DNA of 64,000 bases, taken from contig NZ_CP022685.1 of NCBI RefSeq assembly GCF_002556545.1, positions 4,566,001-4,630,000 on the forward strand, in the 5' to 3' direction. Shown one piece after another: positions 25,956 to 35,300 of this stretch (the first letter of the stretch is position 1; each line of letters opens with the position of its first letter). The translations under genes were made by a program, and so were the position numbers. The stretch is from Streptomyces formicae (GTDB lineage Bacteria > Actinomycetota > Actinomycetes > Streptomycetales > Streptomycetaceae). The notes under the pieces are model-generated. The model was not told the origin of the DNA. It saw nothing but the letters and a program-made list of their open reading frames with translations, and made no database searches.

Positions 25956-26519
25956 CTACCGGGGCCCCACCTGAGGCGACGGCTCGCGCCCCCCGACGTC
26001 CCCCTCGCGCCGCTGGAGCTGCGCGTCCTGCCCGGACTCCTCGTGCGCCGACGACGACGGCTCCGGAGTGGTCGGATCCGGCGTCGGGGTCGGCGTCGGC
26101 TTGGGCGGCGTGGGCGTGGGCGTGTCCCGCGTCGGTGTCGGCTTCGGCTTCGTCGGCGACGGCTTCTCCGGCTTGCCGGGCTTCGTCGGCTTGGCCGATG
26201 CCTGCCCAGATGAGGACGCGGACGGCTTCGCGTCGTCCGACGCCGACCCACCGGCCTTCACCGACGCGTCGTCGTCCCCGCGCTTCCCCTTGCCCTTGCC
26301 CTTCCGCTTGCCGCTGCCCTGTTCGTGGTCGCCGCCCGCGGCGATGTCGCCGCCCTGGGTCACGGGCCCGCCGTCGGGCGCCGCGGCCCCGCCCCGGTGC
26401 CCCGCGGAGCGCCCCGGCCCCGGCGCGTTCCCGTCGTCACTGACGCTCATGCAGCCCGCGGTCGCCGCGACGGCCACCGCGACGGCGGCCCAACGGGCAT
26501 AAACGTACAACTGGCGCAC
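25956..26519 (-). CDS. Lys/Pro/Thr-rich putative lipoprotein
   Basis: 187 aa from GTG 26519 (GGAGG 9 nt upstream). Signal segment AAVAVAVAATAGC gives candidate lipid Cys23. The remainder is low-complexity: Gly-rich, then KRKGKGKGKR, then repeats of KPxKPxKP and TPTPTP. This looks like a cell-wall-spanning stalk with no folded domain. No family recognised. The start lies 168 bp from the stop of the zincin gene on the same strand. Confidence 0.65.
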   Translation of the reverse strand: MRQLYVYARWAAVAVAVAATAGCMSVSDDGNAPGPGRSAGHRGGAAAPDGGPVTQGGDIAAGGDHEQGSGKRKGKGKGKRGDDDASVKAGGSASDDAKPSASSSGQASAKPTKPGKPEKPSPTKPKPTPTRDTPTPTPPKPTPTPTPDPTTPEPSSSAHEESGQDAQLQRREGDVGGREPSPQVGPR

Positions 26520-26687
26520 GGCCGAGCACCTCCGAGGCGCTGAGGATCGGGACGCCCTGCCCAACTCCCACGGCCCGCAAGAGGACACGGAGCGCCACCC
26601 GCGCCCGGCCGCCCACCCGCACCCGAGCACGGCCCCCGCTCACCCGTACCCGAACAGCGACCGTCCGCGCCGCCGCCCCGCGTCACC

Positions 26688-27029
26688 TCACCCGTACCCC
26701 AGCGCGTGCAGCCGCTCGTCATCGATCCCGAAGTGGTGCGCCACCTCGTGCACCACGGTGATCTCCGTCTCCGCGACCACGTCGTCGCGCGACTCGCACA
26801 TGCGCAGCGTCGGCCCCCGGTAGACGGTGATGCGGTCCGGCAGGACCCCCGCGTACCACTCGCCCCGGTCGGTCAGCGGCGTCCCCTCGTAGAGCCCGAG
26901 CAGTTCGGGATCGTCCGACGGCGGCTCGTCCTCGACGAAGACGGCCACGTTGTCCATCAGCCGGGTCAGCTCCGGCGGAATCCGGTCGAGCGCCTCGGCG
27001 ACCAGTTCCTCGAACTCCTCACGCGTCAT
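26688..27029 (-). CDS. Small zincin-type metallopeptidase-family protein
   Basis: 113 aa from ATG 27029. A GTG three codons earlier (27038) is an alternative but its SD would touch the start. The short domain carries HEVAHHFGIDD (H94, E95, H98, D103/D104), the HExxH...D zinc signature of the Zincin_1 (PF06262) family of minimal, mostly uncharacterised metalloproteases. Cytoplasmic, no signal peptide. It is divergent from the membrane phosphoesterase with only 80 bp between. Confidence 0.85.
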   Translation of the reverse strand: MTREEFEELVAEALDRIPPELTRLMDNVAVFVEDEPPSDDPELLGLYEGTPLTDRGEWYAGVLPDRITVYRGPTLRMCESRDDVVAETEITVVHEVAHHFGIDDERLHALGYG

Positions 27030-27109
27030 CTCCAGCACACCCCCATTGTCGACCACGCCGTCCGCCCCGTCCCGGCATACCCGACCCCGCAATTGGGCAT
27101 ACGGGACCA

Positions 27110-28660
27110 ATGGCCCGCGACTTCACCGTCGTCCTCCAGGGCGTACGCAGGGTCGGCAGCGCCCTCGTAGGCCACTACCGAGCTCGCCGCGCCCACCCCG
27201 TGGGCGAACTGATCAGCCCTCCGCACCCCTATGCCCGCGCGTTCGGCCTGGTCACGGTCGTGCTGCTCGGCGCCTGGCTCGGCCTGCTCATCGTCGGCAG
27301 CGTGCGCGCGCCGGTCGGCCCGATGGACACTCGGATGACGCTGCGCCCCTCCCTGTCCGGCGGCACGAAGATCAACGTCTCCCCGCTGGGCGCTCTCGAA
27401 CTCCGCTCGCACACGGCCCCGATCCGCCTCGACGTGGACGTGGACCGCCTGGACCCGGTGCGCTCCCAGGCCCTGGTGGACCACCCCGAGCGGCTCGCCG
27501 GACTCCAGGAGGAGGTGGCGCGCGACGTCGGCCACGGCACGCTCGACCTGGCCGTGCGCTCCTGCGTCGCCGTCGTCTCCGGCGCCACCGCCCTCGGCCT
27601 CGCCGTCTACCGCCGCCCGCGCCGCGCCCTGGCGGCGGGCGGCCTCGCCCTCACCCTGCTCGCGGCGTCCGGCACCGCCGCGTACGCCACCTGGAACCCG
27701 AAGTCCGTCCTGGAGCCGAAGTTCTCGGGGCTGCTCAGCAGCGCCCCCTCTGTCGTCGGCAACGCCCGCAGCATCGTCAGCGAATTCGACGTCTACCAGC
27801 AGGAGTTGGCGCGCCTGGTCACCAACGTCACCAAGCTCTACGACGTGACGTCCACGCTCCCGGCCTACCAGCCCGACCCCACCACGATGCGGGTCCTGCA
27901 CGTCTCCGACATCCACCTCAACCCGGCGAGCTGGAAGATCATCGCCTCGCTCGTCGAGCAGTACGACATCGACGTCATCGTCGACTCCGGCGACACCATG
28001 GACCACGGCTCGGCCACCGAGAACGCCTTCCTCGACCCGATCGCCGACCTGGGCGTGCCCTACGTCTGGGTGCGCGGCAACCACGACTCGCACACCACCC
28101 AGCGCTACCTGGAGCGCTTCAAGAACGTCCACGTCCTCGACGACGGCAGGGCGCAGACCGTCGCGGGCCTGCGCATCGCGGGGATCGGCGACCCGCAGTA
28201 CACCCCCGACCGCTCGGTGAAGGCGGAGGGCGACACGGTCGAGCACCTGGCGGGCATCCGGCTCGCGTCGGCCCTGCGCGCCGAGCGCGCGGCGGGGACC
28301 CCGGTCGACGTGGCCGTCGCCCACAACCCGACGGCGGCGCGGGAGACCGACGGCGAGGTCCCCCTGGTCCTCGCGGGCCACGTCCACCACCAGGAGATGG
28401 AGGTCATGGAGGAGGGCACGCGGCTGCGCATCGAGGGGTCGACGGGCGGCAGCGGACTGCGCGCGGTCGATGACAAGTACCCCGACCCGGTGCAGGCGTC
28501 GGTGCTCTACCTGGACCGTACGACCAAGCGGCTGCAGGCCTGGGACGAGATCAAACTGGGCGGCCTCGGCCTCACGAAGGCGGAGGTCAGCCGTCATCTC
28601 CCCAAGGAGAACCGCCCCGGCGCACCCCCCTCGCCGACCGCTCCGAGCCCCTCCCCCTAA
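27110..28660 (+). CDS. Membrane-anchored calcineurin-like metallophosphoesterase
   Basis: 516 aa from ATG 27110; no clear SD. Two or three N-terminal helices (about 45-66 and 145-200) precede a metallophosphoesterase domain (about 265-480). Metal-binding motifs in order: HVSDIH (D-x-H), DSGDTMDHG (GD), RGNHDSH (GNHD), AHNP and GHVHHQ (GHxH). Substrate could be a phospholipid or nucleotide; unknown. The chain ends in a Pro/Ser tail. The tRNA Glu-Asp-Phe operon follows 81 bp downstream. Confidence 0.9.
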   Translation: MARDFTVVLQGVRRVGSALVGHYRARRAHPVGELISPPHPYARAFGLVTVVLLGAWLGLLIVGSVRAPVGPMDTRMTLRPSLSGGTKINVSPLGALELRSHTAPIRLDVDVDRLDPVRSQALVDHPERLAGLQEEVARDVGHGTLDLAVRSCVAVVSGATALGLAVYRRPRRALAAGGLALTLLAASGTAAYATWNPKSVLEPKFSGLLSSAPSVVGNARSIVSEFDVYQQELARLVTNVTKLYDVTSTLPAYQPDPTTMRVLHVSDIHLNPASWKIIASLVEQYDIDVIVDSGDTMDHGSATENAFLDPIADLGVPYVWVRGNHDSHTTQRYLERFKNVHVLDDGRAQTVAGLRIAGIGDPQYTPDRSVKAEGDTVEHLAGIRLASALRAERAAGTPVDVAVAHNPTAARETDGEVPLVLAGHVHHQEMEVMEEGTRLRIEGSTGGSGLRAVDDKYPDPVQASVLYLDRTTKRLQAWDEIKLGGLGLTKAEVSRHLPKENRPGAPPSPTAPSPSP

Positions 28661-28666
28661 ACCGTT

Positions 28667-28696
28667 TTGGCGATACCTCCCCGCATCCCATATGCT
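28667..28696 (+). promoter_or_regulatory. tRNA Glu-Asp-Phe promoter
   Basis: TTGGCG (28667-28672), 18-bp spacer and TATGCT (28691-28696), 45 bp upstream of tRNA-Glu. Confidence 0.6.
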
Positions 28697-28741
28697 TCTC
28701 ACGTCCCCGACGCGCTGCAAAGCGCCCAGGCGGGCCTCTTA

Positions 28742-28814
28742 GCCCTCATCGTCTAGTGGCCCAGGACGCCGCCCTTTCAAGGCGGTAGCACGGGTTCGAA
28801 TCCCGTTGGGGGCA
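28742..28814 (+). tRNA. tRNA-Glu (UUC)
   Basis: 73-nt cloverleaf, anticodon TTC in CTTTCAA, T-loop TTCGAAT, acceptor GCCCTCA with TGGGGGC, discriminator A. No encoded CCA. Confidence 0.95.
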
Positions 28815-28853
28815 CGCAACACCTTGTGCGAGACTAGTGCTCGCACAATGCTT

Positions 28854-28928
28854 GGTCCTGTGGAGCAGTTTGGAGTGCTCGCCACCCTGTCAAGGTGGAG
28901 GCCGCGGGTTCAAATCCCGTCAGGACCG
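28854..28928 (+). tRNA. tRNA-Asp (GUC), first copy
   Basis: 75-nt cloverleaf, anticodon GTC in CTGTCAA, acceptor GGTCCTG with CAGGACC, discriminator G. Identical in sequence to the copy at 36422. Also sits 40 bp after tRNA-Glu. Confidence 0.95.
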
Positions 28929-28955
28929 CTTGCAGATCACCTCGGTGAACTGCGT

Positions 28956-29029
28956 GGCTGGGTAGCTCAGTTGGTACGAGCGATCGCCTGAAAAGCGATA
29001 GGTCGCCGGTTCGATCCCGGCCCCAGCCA
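28956..29029 (+). tRNA. tRNA-Phe (GAA)
   Basis: 74-nt cloverleaf, anticodon GAA in CTGAAAA, acceptor GGCTGGG with CCCAGCC, discriminator A, no encoded CCA. Last gene of the tRNA operon. Confidence 0.95.
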
Positions 29030-29036
29030 CTTCTTC

Positions 29037-29069
29037 CGGAAGCCCCGCCTCATCGAGGCGGGGCTTCCG
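29037..29069 (+). terminator. tRNA operon terminator
   Basis: 15-bp arms (29037-29051, 29055-29069) start 8 nt after tRNA-Phe and are followed by TCGTTT. It also lies at the end of the minus-strand membrane gene, so it may be bidirectional. Confidence 0.85.
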
Positions 29070-29081
29070 TCGTTTCCGGTG

Positions 29082-30143
29082 TCATCCCGCAGGAGCCACC
29101 GCGTGCGCGGGCGCGGACTCACGCCCGCCCGGATGCCGGTGGCGCCACACCCAGAAGACGGCGCTGGAAAGCACCGCCCAGCCCGCGAGCACCAGGAACG
29201 GGAACGCGTGCTGGTGTCCGCCGAAGTACACCGTGGTGTGCTGCGCGTTGACCGAGGCGCCCGGCGGCAGCCAGCGCCCGATGTGGCCGAGCACCGAGGG
29301 CAGCAGGGGCCACGAGACCGCGCCGCCCGACGACGGGTTGCCGAGCAGCACCATCAGGCCCCACGTCGGGATCATCGCCCAGCGCCCGAACAGCGTGTTG
29401 AACATCGTGAAGACCATGCCCGAGGTGAACATCGTCAGGGCCAGGATCAGCCAGGACTCCACGAACGGCAGGTCCACCGCGCCCAGCCACCAGTCCACGA
29501 CCGCGGCGATGACGAACGCGCCGAGCAGCGCGTAGAGCGCCGTGAACCCGATCCGCTCGGCGGGGTTGAGTCCCCGCGCGTGCACGCTCAGCTGGATCGC
29601 CCCGACGAAGCCGATGATCACGGCGGCCAGCGAGATGTAGAAGATGGCGAGCCCTCGCGGGTCCCCCTCCTGCAAGGGCTTGATGTCCTTCACCGTCACC
29701 GGGACGCCGACCTCCGCGCCCACCTTCGGCGCGGTCTCCGCGAGCACCTGGGCGACCGAGGCGCCGGACGCCCCGGAGACGTCGAGGGTGACCCCGTCGC
29801 CCCGGCGCGCGTCGACGATCGCGAAGACCTGCTGCTCGTCCACGTCCTGCCGGGCCGCCGCCACGCTGTCGTACCCGCGCACCTCGAGGGAGGCGTTCAG
29901 CGCCTTCTCCATGCCGCCGAGGAACGCCTTGCCCCGCGCCGAGTCCTGCGCGCCGACGACGGCCGTGGGGATGTGGTGCGGGGTCGGATTCGCCATGGAG
30001 TACGTGTACGACCCCGCGAAGAGCCCGGCGGCGGCCGCCAGGATGAACACCAGCACGGTGGCGGGCAGGAAGGGCGACTCCTTGAAGGCACCCCACCGCT
30101 CGCTCCGCGTAGGAACCCGCCCGTGCGCACCGTGATCAGACAT
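29082..30143 (-). CDS. DUF3533/YhgE-like polytopic membrane protein
   Basis: 353 aa from ATG 30143. One N-terminal helix (about 29-49), an extracytoplasmic domain (about 50-165) and five or six C-terminal helices (about 168-335). This is the layout of the ABC-2-permease-related YhgE/Pip and DUF3533 proteins. No ATPase is adjacent. No SD: TAGCGT ends 6 nt before the ATG, consistent with leaderless transcription. Function unknown; YhgE-like proteins are linked to export or envelope stress. Confidence 0.75.
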   Translation of the reverse strand: MSDHGAHGRVPTRSERWGAFKESPFLPATVLVFILAAAAGLFAGSYTYSMANPTPHHIPTAVVGAQDSARGKAFLGGMEKALNASLEVRGYDSVAAARQDVDEQQVFAIVDARRGDGVTLDVSGASGASVAQVLAETAPKVGAEVGVPVTVKDIKPLQEGDPRGLAIFYISLAAVIIGFVGAIQLSVHARGLNPAERIGFTALYALLGAFVIAAVVDWWLGAVDLPFVESWLILALTMFTSGMVFTMFNTLFGRWAMIPTWGLMVLLGNPSSGGAVSWPLLPSVLGHIGRWLPPGASVNAQHTTVYFGGHQHAFPFLVLAGWAVLSSAVFWVWRHRHPGGRESAPAHAVAPAG

Positions 30144-30172
30144 ACGACCACGCTAAAGCACCCAAAAGGGAC

Positions 30173-31021
30173 TTACCCCTCCGGGGCCTCCACGGAGCCG
30201 GTCCTCCGGCCCCGCCACCACCGGATCCCGAGCACCGCTCCCACCAGCACCACGACCCCGATCAGCAGCACGGCGTCCGGCACGGCGCGGCCGACGCCGC
30301 CCGCCCACTGCTCCACGGCGAACGAGTCGTCCACGTCGAGCAGCCCCGGCAGCGCGGTCGTCCCGTCGTACGCGAGGAAGAGCGCGCCGAGCCCGATGAA
30401 GAAGAGCCCGGACAGGAGCGAGGTGGTGTGCAGCTCGAACCGGCCCACCGTGAACGTCCGGCCGCGCAGCCAGCGCCGCCGCCCCAGGTCGAACCGCTCC
30501 CAGAGCAGGGCGAGCAGGAAGAGCGGCACGGCCATGCCGAGGCCGTAGACGGCGAGCAGGAGTCCCCCGTACACCGGGCTCCCGCTCACCGCGGCGACCG
30601 TGAGGACGCTGCCGAGGATCGGCCCCGCGCAGAACCCGGCGAGCCCGTACACCGCGCCGAGCGCGTACACGGAGAACGCGGTGGTCGGCCTGATCCGCCC
30701 CGACAGCTCGGCCATCTTGCGCGAGGCGAACCCCATGCCGAGGATCTGGAGGACCCCGAGCCCGATGATCAGCCAGCCGGCGGCGAGCACCAGCTGGTCG
30801 CGGTGGCCGAAGAAGAAGCGTCCCGCGTAGGACCCGGCGGCGCCCAGCGGCACCAGGGTCGTGGCGAGCCCGGCGTAGAAGATGCCGGTGCGCGCGACGA
30901 GCCGGGACGTCGAGTCGATCGAGTAGGCGAAGAAGGCCGGGAGCAGCAGCGCGCTGCACGGGCTGACCAGGGCGAGCAGCCCACCGAGGAAGGCGGCGAA
31001 GTACCCGACGTCGGCGGTCAC
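30173..31021 (-). CDS. CcdA/DsbD-type transmembrane thiol oxidoreductase
   Basis: 282 aa, six to seven helices. Its GTG (31021) overlaps the TGA of the DsbA-like gene by 4 nt. Two conserved redox Cys sit in membrane motifs SPCSALLLP (C22) and GFCAGPILG (C131). The family passes electrons from cytoplasmic thioredoxin to extracytoplasmic thiols for cytochrome c maturation or oxidative folding. Coupling with a DsbA-type protein supports a redox partnership. Confidence 0.88.
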   Translation of the reverse strand: MTADVGYFAAFLGGLLALVSPCSALLLPAFFAYSIDSTSRLVARTGIFYAGLATTLVPLGAAGSYAGRFFFGHRDQLVLAAGWLIIGLGVLQILGMGFASRKMAELSGRIRPTTAFSVYALGAVYGLAGFCAGPILGSVLTVAAVSGSPVYGGLLLAVYGLGMAVPLFLLALLWERFDLGRRRWLRGRTFTVGRFELHTTSLLSGLFFIGLGALFLAYDGTTALPGLLDVDDSFAVEQWAGGVGRAVPDAVLLIGVVVLVGAVLGIRWWRGRRTGSVEAPEG

Positions 31022-31791
31022 TTGTCCGCCTCCTTCCGGCCCTTCGCGTCCTTCGCGTCCTTCGCGCTCTTGGCCGCCGCCTCGATCGCCTGGTCGAAGA
31101 CCTGGTCGGGCTGGGCGCCCGAGACGGGCCGCCCGTTGATCACGAAGGACGGCGTGGAGGTGGCCCCGAGGCCGTACGCCTCCTCCTGGTCCTTCTTCAC
31201 CGCGGCCTTCGCCGCGTCGCTGTCCGCGTCGCTGACGAAGCGGTCGACGTCCTTGACCCCGGCGTCCTTCGCCAGCTCCTTCAGGCGCGCGTCGCCGAAG
31301 CCCTTCTCCTTGGACCCCTCGGCGTACGCGGCCTCGTGGAACTGCCAGAAGCGGCCCTGCTCACCGGCCGCCCAGGCGCCGCGCGCGGCCCGCTCGGAGT
31401 CCTCGCCGAAGATCGGGAAGTTGCGCCATTCGATGCGCAGGGTGCCCTCGTCGACGTACTTCTTCACGAGGCCCGGCTCGGTGTCGCGGGCGAACTTGCC
31501 GCAGAAGCCGCACTTGAAGTCGGCGTACTCGACCATCACGACGGGCGCGTCGGCGCGCCCCTGCGCGAGCGGGTCCTCGGCGTCGCGCCGGGCGAGCTTC
31601 TCCAGCTCGGGGTAGACACCGGCCTGCTCCTCGACGGAGGGCGCCGCGCCCGCGGCCTCCTCCTTGACCGTGCCGGTGGAGTCGTCGGGCTTGGTGGCGG
31701 TGTACGAGGCGACACCGAGCAGCACGGCGGCGACGGCGACACCCGCGCCGATGGCGATGTTCCTGCTCTTCTTGTTGTCGTTCTTGGGCAT
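31018..31791 (-). CDS. Membrane-anchored DsbA-family thioredoxin-fold protein
   Basis: 257 aa from ATG 31791 (GAGAGA upstream, weak SD). One N-terminal anchor (about 10-31), then a thioredoxin fold with CGFC active site (C94, C97), an inserted helical domain and the cis-Pro loop ATSTPSF. The C-terminal tail is Lys/Asp/Ala-rich. Probably catalyses disulfide exchange outside the cell. Translationally coupled to the CcdA-like gene. Confidence 0.9.
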   Translation of the reverse strand: MPKNDNKKSRNIAIGAGVAVAAVLLGVASYTATKPDDSTGTVKEEAAGAAPSVEEQAGVYPELEKLARRDAEDPLAQGRADAPVVMVEYADFKCGFCGKFARDTEPGLVKKYVDEGTLRIEWRNFPIFGEDSERAARGAWAAGEQGRFWQFHEAAYAEGSKEKGFGDARLKELAKDAGVKDVDRFVSDADSDAAKAAVKKDQEEAYGLGATSTPSFVINGRPVSGAQPDQVFDQAIEAAAKSAKDAKDAKGRKEADK

Positions 31792-31851
31792 CAGAGCGAT
31801 CTCTCTTGTCCTGTTGTACGTCGATGAAGGGGCCCCTGAGACAGGGGCCTC

Positions 31852-32259
31852 CTACACGCGCAGGATCGAGAGGTCGACCGGCGACGGCGGTTCGAGTTCC
31901 GGCGGACCGCGCACCGGATGCAGATCGAGAACGGCCTGGTCGGCGCCCCACGAGCCGGACGTGCCGTGCGCCTGGACGAGCGCGGGCAGCAGTTCGTAGG
32001 CGGAGCTGGGGCGCGGCGGCGACGCGGGGCGCTGCTCGGCGTCGTGCTGTCCGCCCTTGCCGCAGCCGGGCGCCTCCCGGCCCTCGGCGACGTGCGCGGC
32101 CCCCACGGCCTCCGCCGACCGCGTCGGCAGTGACTCCTTGGCCACCGCCGCCGTCGGGCCCGCCGCCCGCGCCGCCGCGGCGGGCGCGCAGAACAGGCCG
32201 AGCACGACGAGCAGCACCCCCACCAGGGGGCACCACGTCGTACGGGCTCGGGACAACAT
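31852..32259 (-). CDS. Hypothetical secreted protein
   Basis: 135 aa from ATG 32259. TACGAT ends 7 nt upstream and there is no SD, so the mRNA is probably leaderless. A signal-like segment (CPLVGVLLVVLGLFCAPAAA, residues 10-29) is followed by an Ala/Pro-rich, Cys-poor mature part with no recognised domain. It sits 60 bp before the DsbA-like gene on the same strand and may be co-transcribed with it. Confidence 0.55.
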   Translation of the reverse strand: MLSRARTTWCPLVGVLLVVLGLFCAPAAAARAAGPTAAVAKESLPTRSAEAVGAAHVAEGREAPGCGKGGQHDAEQRPASPPRPSSAYELLPALVQAHGTSGSWGADQAVLDLHPVRGPPELEPPSPVDLSILRV

Positions 32260-32342
32260 GCCCGGAATCGTACGTGCCACGGCGCTCCGGCGGAGAAATC
32301 GGTTCGCCACCGCCGAGTCGCGGGTGAGATCCTGGGACCCGT

Positions 32343-35300
32343 ATGTCTACGCAGCCTGCCCTCGCCCTGGACACCCTCGCCCCCCGCCTGACCGAGCTCT
32401 CGCTGCGCGACGAGCACCGGATCGGCCGGCGGCTGGAGGGTGCGCGCCGGATCCGTAAGCCCGAGGCCCGTGCCGCGGTCCTCGCCGAGATCGCCGAGGA
32501 CGTGGCGAAGGCCGAGGCGCGGATGGCCGAGCGCGGCTCCCGCGTGCCCGCGGTCACGTACCCCGAGCAGCTGCCGGTCAGCCAGAAGAAGGACGACATC
32601 GCCGAGGCGATCCGCGACCACCAGGTCGTGATCGTCGCGGGCGAGACGGGCTCGGGCAAGACCACGCAGATCCCCAAGATCTGTCTGGAGCTCGGCCGGG
32701 GCGTGCGCGGCATGATCGGCCACACCCAGCCGCGCCGCATCGCCGCCCGTACGGTGGCCGAGCGCGTGGCCGAGGAGATGAACACGCCGCTGGGCGAGGC
32801 CGTCGGCTGGAAGGTCCGCTTCACCGACCAGGTCAACCAGGACGGCACGTTCATCAAGCTGATGACGGACGGCATCCTGCTCGCCGAGATCCAGACGGAC
32901 CGCGAGCTGCGCGCGTACGACACGATCATCATCGACGAGGCCCACGAGCGCTCGCTCAACATCGACTTCCTGCTCGGTTACCTGGCCCAGCTGCTGCCCA
33001 GGCGCCCGGACCTGAAGGTCGTCATCACCTCGGCGACCATCGACCCCGAGCGGTTCTCGCGGCACTTCGGGGACGCGCCGATCGTCGAGGTCAGCGGCCG
33101 TACGTATCCGGTGGAGGTCCGCTACCGCCCGCTCCTCGAAGAGGACGGCGAGGATGCGGACCGCGACCAGATCACCGCGATCACGGACGCCGTCGAGGAG
33201 CTCCAGGCCGAGGGCAAGGGCGACATCCTCGTCTTCCTCTCCGGAGAGCGCGAGATCCGCGACACGGCGGACGCGCTGAACAAGAAGAACTACAAGTTCA
33301 CCGAGGTCCTGCCGCTGTACGCGCGGCTCTCGCACGCCGAGCAGCACCGCGTCTTCCAGCAGCACACGGGCAGACGCATCGTCCTCGCGACGAACGTCGC
33401 GGAGACCTCCCTGACCGTCCCCGGCATCAAGTACGTGATCGACCCGGGCACGGCCCGCATCTCCCGCTACAGCCACCGCACCAAGGTGCAGCGCCTGCCC
33501 ATCGAGGCGATCAGCCAGGCCAGCGCCAACCAGCGCAAGGGCCGCTGCGGCCGTACGTCGGACGGCATCTGCATCCGTCTGTACAGCGAGGACGACTTCG
33601 AGGCGCGCCCGGAGTTCACGGACGCGGAGATCTTCCGTACGAACCTGGCGTCCGTCATCCTCCAGATGACCGCGGCCGGGCTCGGCGAGATCGAGAAGTT
33701 CCCCTTCATCGACCCGCCGGACCACCGCAACATCCGCGACGGCGTGCAGCTCCTCCAGGAACTGGGCGCGCTCGACCCCGCCCAGAAGGACCCGAAGAAG
33801 CGCCTCACCCAGCAGGGCCGCAAGCTCAGCCAGCTCCCGGTCGACCCGCGCCTGGCCCGGATGGTCCTGGAGGCCGACAAGAACGGCTGCGTGCGCGAGG
33901 TCATGGTGATCGCCGCCGCGCTCTCCATCCAGGACCCGCGCGAGCGCCCCTCCGAGAAGCAGACGCAGGCCGACCAGCAGCACGCCCGCTTCAAGGACGA
34001 GACGAGCGACTTCCTCGCCTTCCTGAACCTGTGGCGGTACGTCAGGGAGCAGCAGAAGGAGCGCGGCTCCTCCTCCTTCCGCCGGATGTGCAAGGCGGAG
34101 TACCTGAACTTCCTGCGCATCCGCGAGTGGCAGGACATCTATACGCAGCTGCGGACGGTCGCCAAGCAGATGGGCATCCATCTGAACGAGGACGACGCCC
34201 CCGAGCAGCACGTCCACATCTCGCTCCTGTCCGGCCTGCTCTCCCACATCGGGATGAAGGACGTGAAGGAGTCGAAGGACAGCAAGGACAAGGACCCGAA
34301 ACAGCGCGGCGGCGGGCGGAACGAGTACATCGGCGCCCGCAACGCCAAGTTCGCGGTCTTCCCCGGCTCGGCCCTCTTCAAGAAGCCTCCGCGCTTCATC
34401 ATGTCGGCCGAGCTGGTGGAGACCTCGCGCCTGTGGGCCCGGGTGAACGCGCGCATCGAGCCCGAGTGGGTCGAACCGCTCGCGCAGCACCTCCTGAAGC
34501 GCACGTACAGCGAACCGCACTGGGAGAAGGACCAGGCCGCGGTGATGGCGATCGAGAAGGTCACGCTCTACGGCGTCCCGATCGTCACCGACCGCAAGGT
34601 GAACTACGGCCGCATCGACCCCGAGGTCTCCCGCGACCTGTTCATCCGCAACGCGCTCGTCGAGGGCGACTGGCGCACGCACCACAAGTTCTTCGCCGCC
34701 AACCGCAAGCTCCTCACCGAGGTGGAGGAGCTGGAGCACCGCGCCCGCCGCCGCGACATCCTCGTGGACGACGAGACGCTCTTCGACTTCTACGACCAGC
34801 GGGTGCCCGAGGACGTCGTCTCCGGCGCGCACTTCGACTCCTGGTGGAAGAAGAAGCAGCGCGAGGAGCCCGAGCTGCTCGACTTCGAGCGCTCCATGCT
34901 CATCAACGAGAAGGCGGGGGACGTCTCCAAGGACGACTACCCGGACTCGTGGCGGCAGGGGCAGCTCAAGTTCAAGGTGACCTACCAGTTCGAGCCGGGC
35001 GCGGACGCGGACGGCGTCACCGTCCACATCCCGCTCCAGGTCCTCAACCAGGTCACCGACGACGGCTTCGACTGGCAGATCCCCGGCCTCCGCGAGCAGG
35101 TCGTGATCGAGCTGATCCGCTCCCTGCCCAAACCGATCCGCCGCCACTACGTGCCCGCGCCGAACTACGCGACGGCGTTCCTGGAGCGAGCCGTGCCCCT
35201 CCAGGAGCCGCTGCACGTCACGCTCGCGCGCGAGCTCCAGCGGATGGTCGGTGTGCCGGTCGCGCCGGACGACTTCGATCTGACGCGCGTACCCGACCAC